Shown here: positions 18,577 through 26,605 of the stretch, one piece after another
Numbering within the stretch: position 1 is the first letter of the stretch
How the letters are laid out: each line of letters starts with the position of its first letter
From: an uncultured Clostridia bacterium
GTDB lineage: Bacteria; Bacillota; Clostridia; Christensenellales; Aristaeellaceae
DNA: 64,000 nt
Assembly: GCA_934662505.1 (NCBI GenBank)
Contig: CAKUKE010000002.1
Span: 171,299 to 235,298 of the forward strand
Reading direction: 5' to 3'
The notes under the pieces: generated by a model
What the model was told of the DNA's origin: nothing
Seen by the model: only the letters and a program-made list of their open reading frames with translations
Database searches by the model: none
Translations under genes and position numbers: made by a program

Positions 18577-18634
18577 TTGAAAAAAGCAATATGGTTCACT
18601 ATAATTACACTGCAATTAATTACACCGTAATTAT
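18577..18634 (+). promoter_or_regulatory. Promoter and palindromic operator of the TetR/hydrolase module
   Basis: TTGAAA (18577) -N17- TATAAT (18600) is a near-consensus sigma-A promoter. Overlapping and following the -10, TGCAATTAATTACA is a palindrome with one mismatched pair. ATAATTAC and GTAATTAT flank it symmetrically (18601-18634). This is a likely autoregulatory operator for the TetR protein encoded at 18651. Confidence 0.8.
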
Positions 18635-18650
18635 GAGAGAAAAGCGACAC

Positions 18651-19277
18651 ATGGCACTGAGAGACCGTTCACTTGATGAAAAAATGATCACAGCTGCCCG
18701 GGATGAGTTTTCGGAGAAAGGTTATTCCGGCGCATCGCTTCGGAAAATCGCAGAGAGAGCCGGAGCAACTGTCGGCGCGATCCAGACGCGTTACAAATCG
18801 AAGAATGATCTGTTCGGACGCCTGCTTAAGCCGCTGCTTGACGAGATCGAAGTTCTGTTTCAAAATACAAAAGCGGAATACTATTCGAGCACGGACGGGG
18901 AATTCCTTACAGGGCTGAAAGCCTCCATGCAGCGCGAGTCCGCGTCGATCCTTCATCTTGTTTTTGACCATTACGATGAGGCGGTGCTGCTTCTGTGCCG
19001 CAGCACTGGAAGCAGCTTTGAACATTATTTTGACGGGACGGTTCAGTGTAAAATAAAAGAGAGCGCAGCGTTTTTTCGCGCGAAGGGCTTTGATGACGTG
19101 GAGGAAAGACTGCTTGGACTTCTGATTTCTGCACAGTTTGACAGCTATCGCCGGATTGTTGCGGAATGTTTTGATTGCAGAACCGCTGAAAAATACATGA
19201 ATTCGCTGATGATCTATCACTTTGGCGGCTGGAGCGCATTTTTTGAATCTGCCAATCAATCACGGAAGGGTATGTGA
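18651..19277 (+). CDS. TetR family regulator
   Basis: The 208-residue protein has a classic TetR DNA-binding domain (ITAARDEFSEKGYSGASLRKIAERAGATVGAIQTRYKSK, residues 12-50; here split by normal helix order) and a larger ligand domain with a C-terminal AetR-like helical region. It probably represses its own promoter through the palindrome at 18601-18634. ATG 18651 is chosen; ATG 18633 lies inside the operator. The hydrolase-like gene begins one base after its stop region, so the two are cotranscribed. Coding sequence appears less GC-rich than the neighbours. Confidence 0.87.
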   Translation: MALRDRSLDEKMITAARDEFSEKGYSGASLRKIAERAGATVGAIQTRYKSKNDLFGRLLKPLLDEIEVLFQNTKAEYYSSTDGEFLTGLKASMQRESASILHLVFDHYDEAVLLLCRSTGSSFEHYFDGTVQCKIKESAAFFRAKGFDDVEERLLGLLISAQFDSYRRIVAECFDCRTAEKYMNSLMIYHFGGWSAFFESANQSRKGM

Positions 19278-19278
19278 T

Positions 19279-19923
19279 ATGAAATACAACGGTTTTTATT
19301 TCTGGATGTTCAGGCGTCCCATGAAAAAAATACTTTCTGAGAAATGCGGCAGGGCGTACGCGTCAGAGATCATGAAAAAGAGTAAAAAAGTCTATCGGGA
19401 GCTGGTCGAACGGGCGGATGATATTGGCGACGATAACCCTATGGACTATAAACTGTTTGCGCTTGCCTTTGTTGCGCCGTATGTGGCAAGTGAAAAGAAG
19501 ATTTCACCGGAGACCGTACAGGAAATGATGCGGCGTTCCCTTTATTACATCAGGTGGTATTTTGCTGTGACTGACCTCAATACGGATAGGGGCGAGGCGG
19601 AGAACAAAAAGAGCGTCGTCAGGCATGCAAAATGGTACACGCCGGAAAAAGAAGCAAAGTGCCCGACCTCCTTCAAGGTTGATTTTGTCGGGCAACCATA
19701 CGAGGGGGCTTGCTACTACCGTATCACCCGCTGCCCAATTTGCATGTATGCAGAAAGGCTGGGCGTTTCGGAACTGATGCCGCTGTTTTGCGAACAGGAT
19801 GAAGTGATGATCTCCCTCCAGCATGGCGTGCTGCATAGAAAGCATACGATGGCTGACGGCGGGGAATACTGCGATTACTTTATTACAGGGAACAAAGAAC
19901 CGCTTGATAAAACTGTACGGTGA
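19279..19923 (+). CDS. ATC-hydrolase-like (L-2-amino-thiazoline-4-carboxylic acid hydrolase) family protein
   Basis: The 214-residue protein resembles the ATC hydrolase family, small cytosolic proteins often paired with TetR regulators. Visible features are a Cys/His-containing C-terminal half (YYRITRCPICMYAERLG, LMPLFCEQDE, HRKHTMADGGEYCDYF) typical of that family. The true substrate of most members is unknown; only a few hydrolyse thiazoline rings. The ATG at 19279 follows the TetR stop directly. A terminator follows at 19977. Confidence 0.75.
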   Translation: MKYNGFYFWMFRRPMKKILSEKCGRAYASEIMKKSKKVYRELVERADDIGDDNPMDYKLFALAFVAPYVASEKKISPETVQEMMRRSLYYIRWYFAVTDLNTDRGEAENKKSVVRHAKWYTPEKEAKCPTSFKVDFVGQPYEGACYYRITRCPICMYAERLGVSELMPLFCEQDEVMISLQHGVLHRKHTMADGGEYCDYFITGNKEPLDKTVR

Positions 19924-19976
19924 TGCTGAAAGGAACGCATGAAACACAAGCGGCGTTCTTTCCGGTCTTCATAACA

Positions 19977-20014
19977 AAAAGCGCCTGAAGCTTGAAGAAT
20001 GCAGGCGCTTTCTT
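19977..20014 (+). terminator. Terminator of the TetR/hydrolase operon
   Basis: AAAGCGCCTG and CAGGCGCTTT pair around a 14-base loop and are followed by CTTGTT. The stem contains A and T runs on both sides, so it may work in both directions. Confidence 0.8.
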
Positions 20015-20259
20015 GTTAAACACGTGGAGTATGTGTGAAGTATATAAGTGCACCGTCAAAGCGTATTCTTTGCGCTGGGGTGGTCAGGTGTGCGGATACC
20101 GCCTGACTGCACAGCGGAAGGGCGCGCATGCGAAGGGGAGCAGCAAACGGCGATCAATGAACCGAACATTTTGAAACGGCGTATGGTTGTAGGCGCCTGC
20201 GGATAAGGCAAAGACTTGTAAGGAAAAAGCCGTTATTACAGTGCAGTGTGCATGCGGAT
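20015..20259. other. Intergenic stretch without recognisable gene
   Basis: I see no recognisable protein, promoter or RNA here. Short open frames lack ribosome sites and family features. Confidence 0.5.
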
Positions 20260-20330
20260 AAAAACGCCCGCGGAAATGAACCTCAATCGGGCTTTGCTCT
20301 TCGGCCTTCTTGTCGGGAAGCCCCCGCGGG
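20260..20330 (-). terminator. Branched terminator after the methyltransferase gene
   Basis: On the minus strand CCCGCGG pairs with CCGCGGG across about 50 bases that themselves contain GGGCTT/AAGCCC, and five T follow. It ends the TetR-rsgA-methyltransferase operon. Confidence 0.5.
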
Positions 20331-20340
20331 AGTGAACCGT

Positions 20341-21057
20341 TCATTTTTTCTGAAGGATGATGGCGATGAAATTCAGGTATTTGCCGCCGCCGGCTTCCAT
20401 GGCTTTTCGGTCGCCGACGGCGTATTCATTTTCCTGCTTCAGCCAGTCCGCCCAGACTTCCTCGTTGCTCTCCATTTCCTGAACGCGGAGCACGTTTGCT
20501 CCCTGACAGCAGTGCACTAACTGGGACCAGTAATGCGTATCGTGCATATACTCCAGCTGTTCCGGCGTCCAGGACAGCAGCAGTTCCTCGGGCAGGCAGT
20601 CGTGGCAGTCCTTTTTCATGCCGGGAACCGCGATATAGACATAGCCGCCCGGCTTGATAAAGGGCAGCAGCCTGTCGTCCAGGTACCGCTCATCACGTCC
20701 GAAATAATTATAGGAATCAACGCAGACAACTGCATCGAAGAAGTTCTTCTCAAAAGGAAGGGCATTGGCGTCGGCCTTCACGGGGATGAGCCTGTCTCGC
20801 GGGATCCCCATCTTGTCGAAGAAAACGCGATTTTCGACCGGGTCGCTCCAAAGATCCGCCGCATAGACGGTAAAGCCGTATTCTTCGGCGAGAAATACGC
20901 TGGTCAGTCCCTGACCGCTTCCCAGATCGCAGACCGTCCCGCCGGCCGGGATGAGATGGTGAAGCAGCAGTTCTTCCTCCAGCTTGAGGGGATTGGGTCC
21001 CATCATTTTTTCCTGCAGAGAGGGATCACTGTATTTTTGGCTCCTGATGTAATTCAT
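20341..21057 (-). CDS. SAM-dependent class I methyltransferase
   Basis: The 238-residue protein has the Rossmann SAM motif I, VCDLGSGQG, near residue 43. An acidic residue at the end of strand 2 follows (VYAADLW), and then motif IV, DAVVCVDSYNYF. The N-terminal sequence YIRSQKYSDPSLQEKMMGPNPLKL is typical of small-molecule methyltransferases. The substrate cannot be read from the sequence. Its ATG overlaps the rsgA stop (ATGA), so translation is coupled. Last gene of a three-gene operon. Confidence 0.87.
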   Translation of the reverse strand: MNYIRSQKYSDPSLQEKMMGPNPLKLEEELLLHHLIPAGGTVCDLGSGQGLTSVFLAEEYGFTVYAADLWSDPVENRVFFDKMGIPRDRLIPVKADANALPFEKNFFDAVVCVDSYNYFGRDERYLDDRLLPFIKPGGYVYIAVPGMKKDCHDCLPEELLLSWTPEQLEYMHDTHYWSQLVHCCQGANVLRVQEMESNEEVWADWLKQENEYAVGDRKAMEAGGGKYLNFIAIILQKK

Positions 21058-22127
21058 GACTGATGTTCCTTTCTTTTTGCTGTGTTCTTATTGTCCAGCG
21101 CGATGACTTTGAATTTCTGTTTTTTCTGCTGCAGATAGGTATCGCCGTTCGCCGCGTAGCGGTTTTCTGCGGTCAGCTTCTGATAGGAGACCCACCGCTC
21201 CGGCAACAGGGTACCGTCAGAAAGCGCCTTTTGAACGGCGCAGCCGGGCTCGACAGTATGGGTGCAGTTACGAAAACGACATGAGGCGGTCAGCAACTCG
21301 ACATCGGCGAAGGATCTGTTCAGCCCGTCATCCGCCTCCCAAAGCCCCAGCTCCCGCATACCGGGCGTGTCGATGACCATGCCGCCCTGCGGCAGGAGGA
21401 ACAGCGCCCGCCGGGTGGTGGTGTGCCGGCCCTTATCGTCATTGCGCAGCCCGTTTGTAAGCAGCCGGTTTTCTCCGAGCAGACGGTTAATCAGGGTGGA
21501 CTTGCCTACGCCGGAGGAACCGGTAAACGCCACCGTTTTTTCGGGCTGAATGTAGGGGAGAACGGCTTCATATCCTTTTTCGGACAGGCTGGAAACGGCA
21601 ATCACGTCTGTGCCTGCTGAGAGGAGAGCCGCCTCATGTATGCAGGATTCCGGCGCGGCACATAGATCTGCTTTCGTCAGCATGACGACTGGGCGTGCGC
21701 CGCTGCTCCAGACGGCTGCCAGATAGCGTTCCAGCCGCCGCAGGTTAAAGTCGCCGTTCAGTGACATGCAGATGAAAACCGTGTCGATGTTGGCGGCAAT
21801 GACCTGTTCTGTGCGGGATGTGCCTGCCGACTTGCGGACAAAGAGGCTTTTTCTCGGAAGAACCTCCTGAATGAGCGCGTGTCCATCGACGTCATCGGCA
21901 CGTACCGTGACGAAGTCGCCGACGGCGGGGAAGCCGAGGGGACTCTGAACGCTGTGCCGAAGCCTGCCGGATAACTCGGCCAGCCGCTCGCCCTTGCAGG
22001 TCACAAGACGGTACACGTTTCGTTCCTGCACCGTAACACGGCCGATCTGATACAGTTTCTGATACTCTGAAGAGAGGGAAAAACTGTTTTTCTGAAGACC
22101 GTAGGCTGTCATATCAATGCGATTCAT
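21054..22127 (-). CDS. rsgA: RsgA-type ribosome small subunit-dependent GTPase
   Basis: RsgA is a circularly permuted GTPase that assists 30S subunit maturation. The 357-residue protein has an N-terminal OB-fold, permuted G motifs (TKAD as G4, then GSSGVGKSTL as G1 and DTPGMRELGLW as G3) and a C-terminal zinc motif with Cys residues in CRFRNCTHTVEPGCAV. It may be a second RsgA-like copy, since it sits with a TetR gene and methyltransferase rather than prpC/prkC. ATG 22127 follows AGGAAG; the in-frame GTG at 22151 has no ribosome site. Confidence 0.9.
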   Translation of the reverse strand: MNRIDMTAYGLQKNSFSLSSEYQKLYQIGRVTVQERNVYRLVTCKGERLAELSGRLRHSVQSPLGFPAVGDFVTVRADDVDGHALIQEVLPRKSLFVRKSAGTSRTEQVIAANIDTVFICMSLNGDFNLRRLERYLAAVWSSGARPVVMLTKADLCAAPESCIHEAALLSAGTDVIAVSSLSEKGYEAVLPYIQPEKTVAFTGSSGVGKSTLINRLLGENRLLTNGLRNDDKGRHTTTRRALFLLPQGGMVIDTPGMRELGLWEADDGLNRSFADVELLTASCRFRNCTHTVEPGCAVQKALSDGTLLPERWVSYQKLTAENRYAANGDTYLQQKKQKFKVIALDNKNTAKRKEHQS

Positions 22128-22758
22128 GGTAGTGCTTCCTGCTTTCTTCACTTGAATAATGCCGAAAAAACTGATCTATATGCACTTGAAGGAGGGCTTG
22201 AAGGGAAGCGGCGCCGCCACGATGATCAAACATGCTAATCAGCAGAAAAAGCGGCGCGTAAAACGCAAGCGCAAGCTGCTTCGGATCCTCCTGACGGATC
22301 ACACCGTCGGAAATCAGTTCGGCAAAAATGCGTTCCATATAGGTAACGGGGCCGGCGACAACGCAATTCTGATACAATTCCGCCATTTCAGCATTGCGAT
22401 ATTGCTCTAAAATCAGCATTCTGCGAAACTGGCAGGCAAAGTCGTCTTCCGTCCAGAACGTAAACTGCGCCATGGTAAAATCCCGAATGTGGTTCAGAGC
22501 AACGTTTCTATAAGCGGCCGGGCATGCCTCGTATGAGACGTCAGGAACGCCGTAACGGACGGAACGCTCCGCGTCAATCTGATACATTTTCGCCACGAGG
22601 CAGTCGAAAATATCTCGTTTGTTCTTAAAGTGTCTGTAAAGCGCTCCCTTGGTGATCCCCAATTCGGCGGCAATCATGCTGACGGAAACCGCCTCATATC
22701 CATCTCTGGAGAACAACCGCAGGGAAGCATCCAGAATGTTTTCCCGAGTACCTGTCAT
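22114..22758 (-). CDS. TetR family regulator of the rsgA-methyltransferase operon
   Basis: The 214-residue protein has a standard TetR HTH (ILDASLRLFSRDGYEAVS, then IAAELGITKGALYRHFKNK) and a TetR_C-type ligand domain. It is the first gene of the operon; its end overlaps the rsgA start by 14 bases. Two identical-core palindromes in its promoter imply tight autorepression. ATG 22758 has GGAGGGAG about ten bases upstream; in-frame ATGs at 22776 and 22785 lie within or before that site. Confidence 0.9.
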   Translation of the reverse strand: MTGTRENILDASLRLFSRDGYEAVSVSMIAAELGITKGALYRHFKNKRDIFDCLVAKMYQIDAERSVRYGVPDVSYEACPAAYRNVALNHIRDFTMAQFTFWTEDDFACQFRRMLILEQYRNAEMAELYQNCVVAGPVTYMERIFAELISDGVIRQEDPKQLALAFYAPLFLLISMFDHRGGAASLQALLQVHIDQFFRHYSSEESRKHYHESH

Positions 22759-22786
22759 ACGCAGTTCTCCCTCCATTCTCAACAAT

Positions 22787-22837
22787 GTAAACGATCGTTT
22801 ACGATAACAGCATAGTAAACGATCGTTTATTTGTCAA
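22787..22837 (-). promoter_or_regulatory. Promoter with two TetR operators
   Basis: On the minus strand TTGACA (22837-22832) -N17- TATGCT (22814-22809). One 14-bp perfect palindrome, TAAACGATCGTTTA, fills the promoter spacer (22816-22829). A 16-bp perfect palindrome, GTAAACGATCGTTTAC, lies downstream at 22787-22802, with centres 28 bp apart. Binding would block RNA polymerase at the promoter and in the initially transcribed region. Confidence 0.9.
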
Positions 22838-23512
22838 GTGGGGCAAGCAAAAAAGTTTTTGATAAAGTGTAGAATACTTTGACATATTTTATAAATTAAA
22901 CCAAAGTATAAAAGAAAGGATAAGAAAAAACCAAAGTATATTTTGAGAAGCGCGTGCGACAAAGCGAAGACGTATGACACAAATAATACGTGGAACTGAA
23001 CAGTATGATCTTTTCGACGTTTGTGGTGCAATACACGGTTAACGTCAAAAAAGAATGGATGGGCATGTGCAGATGAAGAGCGTTCCAGTTCATTTGATAC
23101 GCAGAACAGGAAACGGAGAGCATGACTTTTTGAGCCGAACATCATTTGAAAAAGTATACTTTGCAATATTTTGAGACGGAATAAGAAAATAGCGCAGCAC
23201 AGACTGAGCTGTTCTGCTCAAAGCTGTGGAAGCAAAAGAAATAAAGCCGATTTCATTGCGCACAAGCCGCCGGGAGGAATGACAGGCGGCTTGCTATAAA
23301 AAATGCATGCGGAAAACAACACGGTTCAGCGTTTTTGACGGGGGAAAGGATCGTTGCGATGCATGGCATTGCCAAAGTTTTTGCGGTCTGGCGGGTACTT
23401 GACTTCTGTGGGAGGTCATTCAATGAACAAAAGCAGATGTATGATATCCGCCATGCCTAAGGAAGCAGATTCCCTGCGCTCGTTCTGCACTTCTCAAGGA
23501 ATGGATATCAAA
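22838..23512. other. AT-rich intergenic region without convincing gene
   Basis: This stretch is visibly more AT-rich than the genes around it. The only structure I see is a perfect 9-bp hairpin, CAAGCCGCC/GGCGGCTTG (23263-23293), whose 13-base loop carries GGGAGGAATG. Open frames on either strand (for example 22834-23166, minus) show no recognisable features. Confidence 0.5.
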
Positions 23513-23562
23513 ACGGACAGATCAGCTTGCACCCCCGGGGGTTTGCAAGTTGATCTGTCCGT
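23513..23562 (-). terminator. Near-perfect 50-bp palindrome downstream of lexA
   Basis: An 18-bp stem with one G-T pair (ACGGACAGATCAGCTTGC against its complement) encloses a self-complementary CCCCCGGGGG core. On the minus strand it is followed by TTTT. A second hairpin, CCTGCTGC/GCAGCAGG, lies at 23569-23598. It is a likely terminator of lexA about 180 bases after its stop, though the stem is much longer than needed. Confidence 0.5.
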
Positions 23563-23741
23563 GTGCCGCCTGCTGCTGCGTCAAGCCCTTGCAGCAGGAA
23601 AATGCTTGAAGTATCCGGGCAACGGCTGTTTTATCGCCTTTGCAGGGATTTACTGTTTTAACAGGATGTACCATGTCTGCATGGGGAAAGGATTACGATC
23701 GGGGAGCAGGGGAAGCTGCTTTTGCACGAAAAAGCATACCG

Positions 23742-24356
23742 TCAGCCGAGTTTCCGATAGACGGCACAGGCTTTTCCCAGCACGTCAACCTGCCCGGGCT
23801 TGACGATGATCGGCTCCATCGCAGGGTTTTCGGGCTGTAGACGCACATGTCCGTTTTCACGGTAGAAACGTTTTAAGGTTGCATCTCCGTCAATCATGGC
23901 GACCGCAATATCACCGTTATTCACCTCGCTCTGACGGTGAATGATGACATAATCACCGTCCATGATGCCGCATCCGATCATGCTTTCACCCCGGACGGAT
24001 AAGATAAAATGCTCGCCTTCGCCCAGCATGCTGTCGGGAACAAAAAGATAATCCTCGATGCTTTCCTCCGCCAGAATGGGAGAACCGGCAGCGATTTTTC
24101 CGACCACCGGCAGCCGCTGACTGGTGTTTCGCGGCGCGTCGGTCAGATCCAGCGTGCGGGGGCGGGAGGCGTCACGATGGAGCATTCCTTTTTTTTGCAG
24201 GCGATCCAGATGACCCTGAACGGTGGAGGTGGATTTGAGCCCGACGGCCTTTCCAATTTCGCGAACAGACGGCGGGTAACCGTTGACTTTTTGATAATCC
24301 CTGATATACTCTAAAATACGCTGCTGAGTTTCGCCGTGGGGACGTCTTCCGGGCAA
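23742..24356 (-). CDS. lexA: SOS repressor LexA
   Basis: LexA represses DNA-damage genes and self-cleaves when stimulated by RecA filaments. The 204-residue protein has an N-terminal winged HTH (YPPSVREIGKAVGLKSTSTVQGHL), the Ala-Gly cleavage site in KIAAGSPI, the catalytic Ser in GESM and the Lys in DATLKRF. The start is TTG at 24356 with GGAGGTG eight bases upstream. A LexA box lies within its own promoter, so it is autoregulated. Confidence 0.96.
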   Translation of the reverse strand: MPGRRPHGETQQRILEYIRDYQKVNGYPPSVREIGKAVGLKSTSTVQGHLDRLQKKGMLHRDASRPRTLDLTDAPRNTSQRLPVVGKIAAGSPILAEESIEDYLFVPDSMLGEGEHFILSVRGESMIGCGIMDGDYVIIHRQSEVNNGDIAVAMIDGDATLKRFYRENGHVRLQPENPAMEPIIVKPGQVDVLGKACAVYRKLG

Positions 24357-24409
24357 AGCTTACGCACCTCCGCCGTCAGCCGCGTAACGACCGACTTTTT
24401 CTGAAAAGA

Positions 24410-24438
24410 ATTATAACATACAAACGTTTGTTTGGCAA
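24410..24438 (-). promoter_or_regulatory. lexA promoter with SOS box in the spacer
   Basis: On the minus strand TTGCCA-N17-TATAAT with an extended TG. The plus-strand sequence CAAAC-GTTT-GTTTG (24421-24434) fits the Bacillus-type LexA box CGAAC-N4-GTTCG with changes at one position in each half. It overlaps a 12-bp perfect palindrome, ACAAACGTTTGT (24420-24431). The site lies between lexA and the divergent small gene and may control both. Confidence 0.85.
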
Positions 24439-24484
24439 TAGGCTGCTTCGGAAAGGACAGCAGACGGAAAGGATGAAAGAGACA

Positions 24485-24700
24485 ATGACGGAGAATCAAA
24501 AATGCGTACTCTACGACCGGGATTGCGTGGACTGCGGCGAATGCGACCGCTGCGATCTGGATCCAACCAAGGTGTGTGATAACTGCATGAAATGCGTAAT
24601 GGGAGATCAGGACTACCGTGCCATTGAAATTGAACGGGTCGAAGTGCCAAATCAGCTTGAAGGCGAAAAAACGGATGGCTCTTCATCGAAAGTGAACTGA
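24485..24700 (+). CDS. Small cysteine-rich protein divergent from lexA
   Basis: The 71-residue protein carries six or more cysteines in C-x2-C-x2-C-x2-C and C-x2-C-x2-C clusters (DCVDCGECDRCDLDPTKVCD, then NCMKC), suggesting a zinc or iron-sulfur site. The C-terminus is acidic and Lys-rich. I recognise it only as a conserved small clostridial-type protein without known function. It starts about 50 bases from the SOS box, so SOS control is possible. ATG 24473 is an alternative, but AAAGGA would then be too close. Confidence 0.65.
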   Translation: MTENQKCVLYDRDCVDCGECDRCDLDPTKVCDNCMKCVMGDQDYRAIEIERVEVPNQLEGEKTDGSSSKVN

Positions 24701-24993
24701 AAAACATGGTTTATAACGCCTTTGGTGCAGGTGGCCATGACCGCGAGGAATGACCGCGAGGACAGAATAAAGCAGTTAACAGAAACAAGCTTATTCGTTG
24801 CTGCAACGGCGGCAGGCAGTCCGTAACGGAACAATTGTCTTGGGTGGTTTTGCGTTTGTGTGCAGACCGGAAGGGTGTGTAAGAAGCAGCACGGAAAGAT
24901 CGCCTGATACCAGGGTACGGTTTTTGCTTGAGATGGTGGCGCATTCGATGAACATACTTTGGTATTTTTGCAGAGTGCATGGTAATACTCTGT

Positions 24994-26070
24994 TTATTTT
25001 TGACCGGGCAGCTTGACAAATTGAGCCGCTTCGCGCCGCCGGCTGTCCGTCATGTCGGCGTAATGCTTGCGTGTGGTATTCACGTCTGCATGCCCCAGTA
25101 CATCTGCGACCAGATAAATATCGCCGGTTTCCTGATACAGGTTTGTGCCATAGGTGCTGCGCAGCTTGTGAGGGCTGATTTTCGGTTTGAGCGGTGAGGC
25201 GATGGCGGCGTATTTTTTGACCATCAGTTGCACCGCGCGCTGCGTCATCCTTTTTTTCTGCATGGATAGAAAAAGCGCGTCTTCGCTGCCCGGCAGGGGC
25301 GTTATTTTTTCGCGTTCCGCAATGTATGCCTTAAGTGCGTCTGCCACTTCATCCGGAAAGTAAAGAATGACCTGATTCCCACCTTTGCGGGTGACCATGA
25401 ATGCGTTCATACTGAAGTCTATATCCCCAAGGTTAATACCAACGCATTCGCTGACCCGTATACCCGTGCCGAGAAAAAGCATGATCATGGCATAATCCCG
25501 GGCACCGATCAATTGATGAAATTTTTCCTGACGCTGCGTCAGACCGTCGCCAGTCGAGGCGGCGTGAATCATTTTTTCCATCTCTTTCTGATCCAGACGG
25601 ATGATCGGTTTCTGATGAAGCTTTGGAAGCTGTACCAGAGTCGTCACGTTCGACTCGAGATAACCGTTTTTAAACAGGTATTCAAACAGGGAACGGATAG
25701 AGGAAAGCTTCCGCATGATGCCCAATTCATGGTTGCTGATGATGACTTCCTGACCGTTGTCTGTCTGCTTGTAGTATTGCATCAGGTAGTCCTGGAATTC
25801 TTCGATATCGTGCGCAGTCACCTGTTTTAATGATTCGGCCGTGATCAGCTCGGGACGTTCAAATTGACCGAAAACAGGGGATTCTGCACACAGATATTGG
25901 AAAAAAATCCGAAAATCATAGGCATAGGCAAGGCGTGTCAGGGTGCTTGTGGTCTGCGAAACGGCATGAAAAAACTTTGTGCAGATGACCGGCAGGTCTT
26001 TTTGCAGCATGCGGAGCTTTTCTAAACGCTCCCGATCCATTTTTCCTCTGTAAGTTACTTCTGCAGACAT
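24994..26070 (-). CDS. XerS-like tyrosine recombinase
   Basis: The 358-residue protein has an N-terminal SAM-like core-binding domain and a C-terminal tyrosine recombinase domain. The catalytic set is visible: Arg in GTGIRVSE, Lys in VTRKGG, His-x2-Arg in PHKLRSTYG, His in LGHADVNTT and Tyr in HYADM. Length and the VTRKGG/PHKLR context resemble the single-recombinase XerS type used for chromosome dimer resolution. I found no dif-like site. AAAGGAAG precedes the ATG. A consensus promoter lies 500 bases upstream. Confidence 0.87.
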   Translation of the reverse strand: MSAEVTYRGKMDRERLEKLRMLQKDLPVICTKFFHAVSQTTSTLTRLAYAYDFRIFFQYLCAESPVFGQFERPELITAESLKQVTAHDIEEFQDYLMQYYKQTDNGQEVIISNHELGIMRKLSSIRSLFEYLFKNGYLESNVTTLVQLPKLHQKPIIRLDQKEMEKMIHAASTGDGLTQRQEKFHQLIGARDYAMIMLFLGTGIRVSECVGINLGDIDFSMNAFMVTRKGGNQVILYFPDEVADALKAYIAEREKITPLPGSEDALFLSMQKKRMTQRAVQLMVKKYAAIASPLKPKISPHKLRSTYGTNLYQETGDIYLVADVLGHADVNTTRKHYADMTDSRRREAAQFVKLPGQK

Positions 26071-26576
26071 TTTTGACTTCCTTTCATTTTATCCGTTCTT
26101 GCGCATAAATGGAAGAACGATTGGGAATGACAATAGCGTGGCAAGCGTTCTGCTTTGCTGCCATTGAGTGTTCTCCGTACAATGATAGAACGCTCAACCG
26201 GCGTAATGCCGGTCAATCCGTCTGCGCCGATGCGCAGAGGCATTGCTTGATCATTTATCGGGAGAGGGATAGAAATTGCTGCAGGCTGCCTCGAATTATA
26301 CTGCCCAGTCGCAATCTGTTTAAACTCGCGCTTTGCCTGCGGCGGCATGTAAACCCGATTTCCAAAGCGCGAACCGAGAAGGACAATCCACCCGGAAAAA
26401 CATGAATCTCACTTGTCGGATCGTCTGACTTCGGATGCATCGGCTGCGTGTACTTCAAATAAGCTGCGACCACTCTAATGTCTGTTTATGTACGGCAAAG
26501 AGAAAACGTTTGCGGCATAATCAGAAAGCCCAAGGCGCAAACAGAATTTCCCTTAAGAGGAGACGTTCCGGGGCTT
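26071..26576 (-). other. Long putative leader or unknown transcript upstream of the recombinase
   Basis: A consensus minus-strand promoter at 26577-26605 would transcribe about 500 bases before the recombinase ATG. In this stretch two overlapping minus-strand frames (26255-26473 and 26055-26348) are open but contain nothing I recognise. GTTTGCG/CGCAAAC and AAGCCC/GGGCTT near the 5' end could pair. It may be a structured leader, a non-coding RNA or a decayed gene. Confidence 0.4.
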
Positions 26577-26605
26577 ATTATACGATTTTCGGATGTTTTT
26601 GTCAA
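26577..26605 (-). promoter_or_regulatory. Consensus sigma-A promoter
   Basis: On the minus strand TTGACA-N17-TATAAT, perfect in both hexamers and in spacing. It points toward the recombinase gene. Confidence 0.85.

Noticed and set aside
20084..20344. Minus-strand frame whose ATG overlaps the methyltransferase stop
   Set aside because: It crosses the probable terminator and has no recognisable features.
22834..23166. A hydrophobic 110-codon minus-strand frame
   Set aside because: It lies in AT-rich intergenic DNA, overlaps the TetR promoter, has no ribosome site and no recognisable family.
23354..23803. A 149-codon plus-strand frame with GGAAAGGA nearby
   Set aside because: It runs through the long palindrome and into the 3' end of lexA; composition is atypical and no family is recognised.
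24731..24764. Direct repeat of ATGACCGCGAGGA
   Set aside because: Two short adjacent copies with no spacer pattern; not a CRISPR or satellite array.
24994..26070. Phage or transposon integrase
   Set aside because: No other mobile genes, attachment repeats or excisionase nearby; the sequence resembles housekeeping XerS-type recombinases.
26055..26473. Two overlapping minus-strand frames that might be one frameshifted gene
   Set aside because: Joining them gives a fluent sequence, but I recognise no family, so it is reported only as an unexplained region.
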